From: Mycobacterium sp. IS-1742
GTDB lineage: Bacteria; Actinomycetota; Actinomycetes; Mycobacteriales; Mycobacteriaceae
DNA: 64,000 nt
Assembly: GCF_001500125.1 (NCBI RefSeq)
Contig: NZ_LQIV01000045.1
Location: 62,001-126,000, forward strand
Reading direction: 5' to 3'
Shown: piece after piece, positions 36,879 to 44,862 of the stretch
Numbering within the stretch: position 1 is the first letter of the stretch
Layout: each line of letters begins with the position of its first letter
Position numbers and translations under genes: made by a program
Notes under the pieces: generated by a model
The model's input: only the letters and a program-made list of their open reading frames with translations
What the model was told of the DNA's origin: nothing
Databases searched by the model: none

Positions 36879-38351
36879 ATGGCCGGTAGATGGCGCACGA
36901 AATCCGTCGAGCAGTCGATCGCCGACACCGACGAACCGGGGACCAGGCTTCGCAAGGATCTGAGCTGGTGGGATCTGACGGTGTTCGGTGTATCGGTCGT
37001 GATCGGCGCAGGCATCTTCACCATCACCGCGTCGACGGCAGGCAACCTCACCGGTCCGGCGATCTCGATCTCGTTCGTGATCGCCGCGATCGCATGCGGT
37101 CTGGCGGCGTTGTGCTACGCCGAGTTCGCCTCGACGGTGCCCGTCGCGGGCAGCGCATACACGTTCTCCTACGCCACCTTCGGCGAATTCATGGCCTGGA
37201 TCATCGGATGGGACCTGATCCTGGAGTTCGCCGTGGCCGCCGCGGTGGTGGCCAAGGGCTGGTCGAGCTACCTCGGGACGGTGTTCGGCTTCGGCGGCGG
37301 GGTCGCGAACTTCGGCGGGTTCGAGGTGGACTGGGGAGCGCTGGTGATCATCGCCGTGGTCACCCTGTTGCTGGCCCGCGGGACCAAGCTCTCCGCGGAG
37401 GTCAGCCTCATCATCACCGTCATCAAGGTCGCGGTGGTGCTGCTGGTGGTCGTCGTCGGCTCGTTCTTCATCAAGGCCGCCAACTACTCGCCGTTCATCC
37501 CGCCCGCCGAATCCGGTGAGGGTGGTACCGGCTCGGAGCAGTCGTTGTTCTCGCTGATCACCGGCGCGGAGGGCAGCGCCTACGGCTGGTACGGCCTGCT
37601 CGCCGGCGCGTCGATCGTGTTCTTCGCGTTCATCGGTTTCGACATCGTGGCCACCACCGCCGAGGAGACCAAGAATCCGCAGCGCGATGTGCCGCGCGGC
37701 ATCCTCGCGTCGCTGGGCATCGTCACCGTCCTGTACGTGGCCGTCGCCGTGGTCCTGTCCGGGATGGTGTCCTACACGCAGTTGCGCGACGCGGGCAGCG
37801 GGGCGAACCTCGCGACCGCGTTCGAGGCGAACGGGGTGAACTGGGCGGCGACCGTCATCTCCATCGGCGCGCTGGCCGGTCTCACCACCGTGGTCATCGT
37901 GCTGATGCTCGGGCAGACGCGGGTGCTGTTCGCGATGTCGCGCGACGGTCTGCTGCCCCGTCAGCTGGCCCAGACCGGTGAGCACGGCACGCCGGTGCGC
38001 ATCACGGTGATCGTCGGTGTGGTCGTGGCGGTCGCCGCGACGGTCTTCCCGATCGGCAAGCTCGAGGAGATGGTCAACATCGGCACGCTGTTCGCGTTCG
38101 TGCTGGTGTCCGCCGGGGTGATCGTGCTGCGGCGCACCCGACCGGACCTCGAGCGCGGTTTCAAGGCGCCGTTCGTGCCGTTGCTGCCGATCGCCGCGAT
38201 CATCGCCTGCCTGTGGCTGATGCTGAACCTGACCGGGCTGACCTGGATGCGATTCCTCATCTGGATGGCGATCGGCGTGGTCGTCTACTTCCTCTACGGC
38301 CGTCGGCACTCGCTGCTCGGCCGGCGGGAACGCGAGGCCGTTTCGGAGTAA
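36879..38351 (+). CDS. APC-family cationic amino-acid permease (Rv3253c-like)
   Basis: 490 aa with about 12-13 membrane helices. The N-terminus DLSWWDLTVFGVSVVIGAGI carries the APC helix-1 break (GAGIF) that binds the amino-acid backbone. ALCYAEFASTVPVAGSAYTF and FFAFIGFDIVATTAEETKNP are typical of the cationic amino-acid transporter branch. ATG 36879 is preceded by AAAGGGAAAC. The long mid loop (about 205-225) is Gly/Ser-rich. Substrate is not fixed by the sequence. Transcribed from the divergent palindromic promoter. Confidence 0.92.
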   Translation: MAGRWRTKSVEQSIADTDEPGTRLRKDLSWWDLTVFGVSVVIGAGIFTITASTAGNLTGPAISISFVIAAIACGLAALCYAEFASTVPVAGSAYTFSYATFGEFMAWIIGWDLILEFAVAAAVVAKGWSSYLGTVFGFGGGVANFGGFEVDWGALVIIAVVTLLLARGTKLSAEVSLIITVIKVAVVLLVVVVGSFFIKAANYSPFIPPAESGEGGTGSEQSLFSLITGAEGSAYGWYGLLAGASIVFFAFIGFDIVATTAEETKNPQRDVPRGILASLGIVTVLYVAVAVVLSGMVSYTQLRDAGSGANLATAFEANGVNWAATVISIGALAGLTTVVIVLMLGQTRVLFAMSRDGLLPRQLAQTGEHGTPVRITVIVGVVVAVAATVFPIGKLEEMVNIGTLFAFVLVSAGVIVLRRTRPDLERGFKAPFVPLLPIAAIIACLWLMLNLTGLTWMRFLIWMAIGVVVYFLYGRRHSLLGRREREAVSE

Positions 38352-38370
38352 TTTACAAAACCATGCTCTG

Positions 38371-38403
38371 TGTCTAGACAGCGGACAAACACGCTTCTAT
38401 AGT
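38371..38403 (+). promoter_or_regulatory. alkB operon promoter with overlapping operator-like palindrome
   Basis: TAGACA (38375-38380), 17-nt spacer, TATAGT (38398-38403): a near-consensus housekeeping promoter. The -35 lies inside a perfect 10-bp palindrome TGTCTAGACA (38371-38380). The TetR gene at the end of this operon is the natural candidate to bind it. Confidence 0.6.
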
Positions 38404-38439
38404 CAAGTCATCGTCGTGATGACTCACTTGGAGGTGGCT

Positions 38440-39660
38440 GTGACCGCAGAACCGGAAGCCCTCGACATCGCCCAGTGGCGTGACCGCAAGCGCTATCTGT
38501 GGCTGATGGGCCTGATCGCCCCGACCGCGCTGTTCGTGATGCTGCCGGTCGTGTGGGCGCTCAACCAGCAGGGATGGCACGCGGCCGCCGCGGCGCCGTT
38601 CTGGATCGGGCCGATCCTGCTGTACATCCTGTTGCCCGCCCTCGACCTGCGGTTCGGGCCCGACGGGCAGAATCCGCCCGACGAGGTGATGGAGCGGCTC
38701 GAGAACGACAGGTACTACCGCTACTGCACCTACCTCTACCTGCCGTTCCAGTGCGCCAGCGTCGTCCTCGGCGCCTACCTGTTCACCGCCTCGGACCTCG
38801 GGTGGCTGGGGTTCGACGGTGGCCTGAGCTGGCCGGCGAAGATCGGCCTGGCGCTGTCGGTCGGCCTGCTCGGCGGCGTCGGCATCAACACCGCACACGA
38901 ACTCGGCCACAAGAAGGACTCGCTGGAGCGCTGGCTGTCGAAGATCACGCTGGCGCAGACCTGCTACGGCCACTTCTACATCGAGCACAACCGCGGCCAC
39001 CACGTCCGGGTCGCGACTCCCGAGGACCCCGCGTCGGCGCGGTTCGGTGAGACGTTCTGGGAATTCCTGCCGCGCAGCGTGTTCGGCAGCCTGAGATCTG
39101 CGTGGGAGCTGGAAGCCAAGCGGCTCGAGCGCGCAGGCAAGACGAAGTGGCACTGGTCCAACGACGTGCTCAACGCATGGGCGATGTCGGTGGTGTTCTA
39201 CGGCGTGCTGGTCGCGGTGTTCGGTTGGGCGGTGCTCCCGTACATCGTCATCTCGGCGGTGTTCGGCTTCACGCTGCTCGAGACGGTCAACTACCTCGAG
39301 CACTACGGGCTGCTGCGGCAGAAGACCACGAGCGGCCGCTACGAGCGTTGCGCACCGGTGCACAGCTGGAACTCCGACCACATCGTGACCAACCTGTTCC
39401 TCTACCACCTGCAGCGGCACAGCGATCACCACGCCAACCCCACTCGCCGCTACCAGACGCTGCGCAGCATGGAAGGCGCGCCGAACCTGCCGAGCGGATA
39501 CGCCTCGATGATCGCGCTGACCTACTTCCCGCCGCTGTGGCGCCGCGTGATGGACCATCGGGTGCTCGAGCACTACGGCGGCGACATCACCCGGGTCAAC
39601 GTCCATCCCCGCGTGCGCGACAAGGTGATGGCCCGCTACGGCGCGGACGCGCCGGCATGA
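38440..39660 (+). CDS. alkB: Alkane 1-monooxygenase AlkB
   Basis: 406-aa integral membrane di-iron enzyme that hydroxylates medium-chain n-alkanes using electrons from rubredoxin. The eight-plus His ligands are present: [36 protein letters not shown] and [27 protein letters not shown] is the family signature. Six hydrophobic helices. GTG at 38440 is chosen with GGAGG 5 nt upstream; ATG at 38419 is an alternative start. Stop overlaps rubA (ATGA). Confidence 0.95.
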   Translation: MTAEPEALDIAQWRDRKRYLWLMGLIAPTALFVMLPVVWALNQQGWHAAAAAPFWIGPILLYILLPALDLRFGPDGQNPPDEVMERLENDRYYRYCTYLYLPFQCASVVLGAYLFTASDLGWLGFDGGLSWPAKIGLALSVGLLGGVGINTAHELGHKKDSLERWLSKITLAQTCYGHFYIEHNRGHHVRVATPEDPASARFGETFWEFLPRSVFGSLRSAWELEAKRLERAGKTKWHWSNDVLNAWAMSVVFYGVLVAVFGWAVLPYIVISAVFGFTLLETVNYLEHYGLLRQKTTSGRYERCAPVHSWNSDHIVTNLFLYHLQRHSDHHANPTRRYQTLRSMEGAPNLPSGYASMIALTYFPPLWRRVMDHRVLEHYGGDITRVNVHPRVRDKVMARYGADAPA

Positions 39661-39818
39661 GCGCCTACCGCTGCCCGGGCTGCGGTTACGTCTACGACGA
39701 GGTGAGAGGCGCTCCCCGGGAGGGCTTTGCGGCGGGGACGCCGTGGAGCGAGATCCCCGACGACTGGGGCTGCCCGGACTGCGCCGTGCTCGAGAAAGTC
39801 GACTTCGAACCCGTCTGA
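39657..39818 (+). CDS. rubA: Rubredoxin RubA (AlkG type)
   Basis: 53 aa. The Fe(Cys)4 site is CPGCGY and CPDCA, with the rubredoxin turn [11 protein letters not shown]. It carries electrons to AlkB. Starts in the alkB stop codon (ATGA). The spacing and Arg-containing insert ([15 protein letters not shown]) resemble the first of the two AlkG-type rubredoxins usual in this operon. Confidence 0.95.
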   Translation: MSAYRCPGCGYVYDEVRGAPREGFAAGTPWSEIPDDWGCPDCAVLEKVDFEPV

Positions 39819-39853
39819 ACACCCGTCAACGAGCCGATACGAGAGGAAATACC

Positions 39854-40033
39854 ATGGACTACAAGCTGTTCGTCTGCGTGCAGTGCGGATTCGAGTACGA
39901 CGAGGCCAAGGGGTGGCCGGAGGACGGCATCGCCCCGGGCACCCGTTGGGACGAGATCCCCGACGACTGGAGCTGCCCGGACTGCGGCGCGGCGAAGTCG
40001 GATTTCGAGATGGTGGAGGTCGCCCGGGGATGA
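39854..40033 (+). CDS. rubB: Rubredoxin RubB
   Basis: 59 aa, second rubredoxin of the operon: [19 protein letters not shown] and [17 protein letters not shown], with the four iron-binding cysteines. It differs from RubA in the second-half residues, in line with the AlkG1/AlkG2 division seen in Gram-positive alkane degraders, in which only one type usually supports AlkB. GAGAGG lies 10 nt before ATG 39854. Stop overlaps the TetR gene (ATGA). Confidence 0.95.
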   Translation: MDYKLFVCVQCGFEYDEAKGWPEDGIAPGTRWDEIPDDWSCPDCGAAKSDFEMVEVARG

Positions 40034-40698
40034 CCGCTAGGGTCGCGCGTGTGGTTTCCCGCGCACGCGTGCCCTACGCCGAGGCGTCGAGGGTGCTGCT
40101 GCGCGACTCGATCCTCGACGGCATGCGCGAACTGCTGGACACCCGCGACTGGTCGGCGATCACGCTGACCGACGTGGCCAAGGCTGCCGGGATCAGCCGC
40201 CAGACCATCTACAACGAGTTCGGCTCCCGGCAGGGGCTGGCCCAGGGATACGCGCTGCGGCTGGCCGACCGCCTCGTCGACGCGGTCGACGACGCCATCG
40301 AGAGCAATGTCGGCGAGGTGTACGCCGCCTTCCTCGAGGGTTTCCGCGCCTTCTTCACCGAGTCGGCCGCCGATCCGCTGGTGATCTCGCTGCTGTCGGG
40401 AGACTCGAAGCCGGACCTGTTGCAGATCATCACCACCGACAGCGGGCCGATCATCACCCGGTGTTCGGACCGGTTGACGTCGACCTTCCAGCACAGCTGG
40501 GTCAAGGCCAGCGACGAGGACGCCGGAATCCTGGCCCGCGCGATCGTGCGCCTGGCCATGAGCTACGTCTCCATGCCTCCGGAGGCCGACCACGACGTGG
40601 CCGGTGACCTGGCCCGGCTCATGACACCCTTCGCGGAGCGCTACGGTGTTATCGAGCAGGATCCGCGGCCGGCGAAGACGCACCGCCCCGATGGCTAA
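40030..40698 (+). CDS. TetR-family regulator of the alkB operon (Rv3249c-like)
   Basis: 222 aa. The N-terminal helix-turn-helix is [27 protein letters not shown] (quoted in parts: [21 protein letters not shown]). The C-terminal ligand domain contains the long helices from about 85 on. As the last gene of alkB-rubA-rubB it most likely represses its own operon, through the palindrome at 38371-38380, and responds to an alkane product or fatty acid (inference). Orthologue by position: Rv3249c. Confidence 0.9.
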   Translation: MTARVARVVSRARVPYAEASRVLLRDSILDGMRELLDTRDWSAITLTDVAKAAGISRQTIYNEFGSRQGLAQGYALRLADRLVDAVDDAIESNVGEVYAAFLEGFRAFFTESAADPLVISLLSGDSKPDLLQIITTDSGPIITRCSDRLTSTFQHSWVKASDEDAGILARAIVRLAMSYVSMPPEADHDVAGDLARLMTPFAERYGVIEQDPRPAKTHRPDG

Positions 40699-40716
40699 TC
40701 TGACACTCAGCTGAGT
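40696..40716 (+). promoter_or_regulatory. Candidate sahH promoter with palindrome at the start site
   Basis: TAATCT (40696-40701) in the TetR stop is followed by a perfect 12-bp palindrome ACTCAGCTGAGT (40705-40716), which would cover the expected transcription start. It could be an operator. No -35 is obvious. Confidence 0.4.
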
Positions 40717-40746
40717 AATTGCGACGCGCGCACGAGAAGGAAGCAC

Positions 40747-42216
<1,470 letters not shown>

Positions 42217-42228
42217 ATCACCCCGCGC

Positions 42229-42284
42229 CGAACGTGCGCTCACGGCGAGAAATCTCGACTTTTCTCGCGGTGGGCGCACGTTCG
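42229..42284. terminator. 24-bp-stem hairpin after sahH (possible dispersed palindromic element)
   Basis: Left arm 42229-42252 and right arm 42261-42284 pair over 24 positions with one mismatch and one G-U, around an 8-nt loop. The core is CGAACGTGCGC/GCGCACGTTCG and GAGAAA/TTTCTC. It begins 13 nt after the sahH stop, so it can act as a terminator or RNA 3' end, but no U-run follows. Its length and form also suit a mobile palindromic repeat. Confidence 0.7.
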
Positions 42285-42300
42285 CCGTTAGGGTCGGACC

Positions 42301-43620
42301 ATGGGGCGGGGGATCCGGGCTTTTCTTGTCATGCTGTGCCTGTTCACCGTCGCGGTGACCACGGCCGGCCCCGCGCACGGCGACGATCCGACGATCGACG
42401 ACCATCACCCGTACTTCAACGAGGACGAGTATCAGGCGTTCTACACCCCTCCTGACCCGTTGCCGCCGGGCGGTCCCGGCGACCTGATCCGGACCGAGCC
42501 GTCGCGGTTGGTGCTCGAACCGTCGGGCGCGCTCGGCATGATCATGGCGAACGGCACGCGAATCATGTACCGCAGCAACGACGCTCGCGGCAATCCGGTG
42601 GCCGTCACGGGAACATACTTCGAACCGCACAACCCATGGCCGTTCGGTGGGCCGAGACCGCTGATCGTCTACGGGCCGGGCACCCAGGGCCAGGGTGACC
42701 AGTGCGCGCCGTCGCGCCAGTTCAACCAGGGCATCCACTGGTCGCCGTATCTGGACATCGCGTTCAACTACGAGGAGTTGTTCGTCGCGACCATGGTGGC
42801 GCGCGGGTTCGCGATCGTGATGACGGACTACGAGGGCCTCGGCACACCGGGTCTGCACACCTACGTCAGCCGCGTCTCGCAGGGTCACGCGATGCTCGAC
42901 GCGGCCCGCGCGGCGAAGCGACTACCGGACACCTCGCTGAATCCCGAAGGGCCGGTGGCCTTCTGGGGCTATTCGCAGGGCGGGGGAGCGGCCGCATCCG
43001 CCGCCGAGATGGCGCAGGGATACGCACCGGAGGTCGACGTCGTCGGAACCTATGCGGGTGCGCCGCCGGCCGACCTCAAGGCGCTGTTCCCGTTCGCCGA
43101 CGGCAGCATGCTGGTCGGCGTCGTCGGCTACGCGCTGAACTCGGTGATCACCGCCTATCCCGAACACGAGGCGGCGATCCGGGCCACGCTCACACCGCGT
43201 GGCGCGGACATGCTGTTCAAGGTGCAGGATCAGTGCATCGCCGAGACGATCACCAAATTCATGTTCAGGCACCTGCAGCCCTACTTCAACCAGGACATCC
43301 ACCAGTTGGTCGAGCAGGAGCCGTTCCGGTCGCTGTTCGAGGAGCAGAAGTTGGGGCGGTCCAAGCCCAACGCGCCGGTGTTGATCAACGCCAACAGGTT
43401 CGACCCGCTGGTGCCCTGGGCGCCGGCGATGCAGCTCGGCCGTGACTGGTGTGCGCAGGGCGCCGACGTGGAAGCCCGTACGAACGAGCAGCCGCCGTTC
43501 CTCAACAAGGCGGTGGTCAACCACGGGCTGCCGATGTTCGTCGACGGTGAGCCCGCGATGCAGTGGATCGCCGACCGGTTCAAAGGCGTGCCGACGGCGC
43601 CGAACTGCGGGCGGATCTGA
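42301..43620 (+). CDS. Secreted LIP-family lipase/esterase
   Basis: 439 aa. A signal peptide (1-27, cleavage after AHG) leads to an alpha/beta-hydrolase of the secretory lipase family (PF03583 type). Nucleophile elbow GYSQG (223-227, Ser225); LIVYGPGTQGQGDQC resembles the oxyanion region; Asp in NRFDPLVPW and His in VVNHGLPMF are the likely remaining triad members. The start is taken at ATG 42301, just after the hairpin. Substrate likely a host or storage lipid ester (inference). Not part of the syntenic M. tuberculosis block as I recall it. Confidence 0.88.
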   Translation: MGRGIRAFLVMLCLFTVAVTTAGPAHGDDPTIDDHHPYFNEDEYQAFYTPPDPLPPGGPGDLIRTEPSRLVLEPSGALGMIMANGTRIMYRSNDARGNPVAVTGTYFEPHNPWPFGGPRPLIVYGPGTQGQGDQCAPSRQFNQGIHWSPYLDIAFNYEELFVATMVARGFAIVMTDYEGLGTPGLHTYVSRVSQGHAMLDAARAAKRLPDTSLNPEGPVAFWGYSQGGGAAASAAEMAQGYAPEVDVVGTYAGAPPADLKALFPFADGSMLVGVVGYALNSVITAYPEHEAAIRATLTPRGADMLFKVQDQCIAETITKFMFRHLQPYFNQDIHQLVEQEPFRSLFEEQKLGRSKPNAPVLINANRFDPLVPWAPAMQLGRDWCAQGADVEARTNEQPPFLNKAVVNHGLPMFVDGEPAMQWIADRFKGVPTAPNCGRI

Positions 43621-43659
43621 ACCCGCGAACTGACGCGGATCTTACGAGTGGCTGAACGC

Positions 43660-43685
43660 CGTTTCGTGCCGATACCCCTGGGGTA
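43660..43685 (+). promoter_or_regulatory. SigF-like promoter (CGTTT-N16-GGGTA)
   Basis: CGTTT (43660-43664) and GGGTA (43681-43685) are separated by 16 nt, one base off the mycobacterial SigF consensus (GGTTT-N15-17-GGGTA). The downstream hexamer lies within a perfect palindrome TACCCC-T-GGGGTA (43673-43685). The ANTAR-GAF gene starts 36 nt later. Confidence 0.55.
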
Positions 43686-43721
43686 CTGAGAGCTCACATT
43701 CACTTGAGGAGAGGGCGTGGG

Positions 43722-44540
43722 ATGGCCGACGTGCATATCGGTGACGAGCAGACGTTCGACGAGTCGGCGCTGGTGGCGCCGATCAACCTGATCTCGCACG
43801 CCGTCGTGCGCAACGCCGTCACCCGGTTGCAGGACGACCACCGAATCACCGACGCCGACACGGCTTTTCGTGCGCTGTTGACCGTCTCGAAGCGCTACGA
43901 CGTCAAGCTCCGGCATCTGTCGGCAGCGGTCGTCAACGCGGACGCGGGCACCCCCGGCGCCACGAGCGCCCCTGCGCTGTCGTTCTCGCTGAGGGGCCGC
44001 GGTAGGGCGCCGAGGCGGTCCGACGTGCTCGCCGATCTCGTCACCACCGCGGTCGAGCTGTTCTCCGCCGGCTCGGCGGCCGTCCAGCTGCGCGACGCCG
44101 CGTTCGGCGGGGTGTGCATCGAGAGCCATGAGGGCCTGCCCGAGCAGTTCCGGCACCACTTCAGCTACGTGGAGGACGAGGGCTCGGCCGCCGCATACGC
44201 GACGGCGCACTGCGAGGTCGTGCGGGTGGACGACGTCGCGGTCTCGCCGCTGTACAGCTTCACCGACATGGAAGTCCTTGCGCAGTCCGGCGTGCAGGCG
44301 GAGATCGCCGTCCCGATGTGCGACGAGGACGGCCGCAACTGGGGCGCGGTGACGGTCATGTTCGACACCCGCAAGCCGCGGATCGACCCATTTGCCATCG
44401 AGATGCTGCACGGGCACGCAGATTCCTGCGCACAGTGGCTGCGCTGGTACGACCAGACCGTCATGCCGGAGCTCGTGGCCGCCGTCCACGACGTCGCGGC
44501 GTCGCTGGCCGACGCCGGCAGCACGGCGGTGTCGGCGTAG
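43722..44540 (+). CDS. ANTAR-GAF protein, possible RNA-binding stress sensor
   Basis: 272 aa. The N-terminal region (about 15-68) reads like an ANTAR RNA-binding domain: HAVVRNAVTRLQDDHRIT, ADTAFRALLTVSKRYDVKL and RHLSAAVV. A GAF domain follows (about 90-250): DVLADLVTTAVELFSAGSAA and VQAEIAVPMCDEDGRNWGAV. Mycobacterial proteins of this class usually carry GAF first and ANTAR last, so the order is reversed. ATG 43722 has GAGGAGAGGG upstream. It stands alone behind a SigF-like promoter. The small-molecule ligand and RNA targets are unknown. Confidence 0.75.
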   Translation: MADVHIGDEQTFDESALVAPINLISHAVVRNAVTRLQDDHRITDADTAFRALLTVSKRYDVKLRHLSAAVVNADAGTPGATSAPALSFSLRGRGRAPRRSDVLADLVTTAVELFSAGSAAVQLRDAAFGGVCIESHEGLPEQFRHHFSYVEDEGSAAAYATAHCEVVRVDDVAVSPLYSFTDMEVLAQSGVQAEIAVPMCDEDGRNWGAVTVMFDTRKPRIDPFAIEMLHGHADSCAQWLRWYDQTVMPELVAAVHDVAASLADAGSTAVSA

Positions 44541-44586
44541 GGCATCGTTCGGCTGCTCTGCGGCGAACGGCAGTGGTGAGACGACG

Positions 44587-44862
44587 CTAGACCGGTGTGC
44601 CGCGGTTCCACCCGGGCTTTTGGATCAGAAGGTTGTCTCGCTCACGGCGACGGCATGATTCGGCGAAGTCGATCGCCGCGGACGCGTCGGCCAGGAATTG
44701 TTCGAACTCCTGGGATGTGAGCTCGTAGTACTCCTCGTAGTCCAACGGTCCGTTGCTGACAGGGATGGACAGGTATCGACGGTTCGACTTGTCCTCGATA
44801 CCGATCGAGTACCGGTGCTCCCTGGAGAAGTAGTGGTCTATGAAAGCCATTCGCACGCCCAT
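44587..44862 (-). CDS. Candidate immunity protein for the CpnT-like toxin
   Basis: 91 aa, not a named family that I recognise. It is rich in Glu/Asp with aromatic residues: HYFSREHRYSIGIEDKSN, DYEEYYELTSQEFEQFL and ending RDNLLIQKPGWNRGTPV. No signal peptide or membrane segment, so it would stay in the cytoplasm. The ATG at 44862 touches the TAG of the toxin gene; an ATG four codons later (44850) is possible. Position after a type VII toxin matches the immunity factor (IFT, Rv3902c) after CpnT, but it is half as long and unlike IFT, consistent with a different toxin domain. Confidence 0.7.
   Translation of the reverse strand: MGVRMAFIDHYFSREHRYSIGIEDKSNRRYLSIPVSNGPLDYEEYYELTSQEFEQFLADASAAIDFAESCRRRERDNLLIQKPGWNRGTPV

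Noticed and set aside
40699-40746. SAH or SAM riboswitch before sahH
   Set aside because: Only 48 nt separate the TetR stop from sahH, and part of this is the predicted promoter; no aptamer-like fold is visible.
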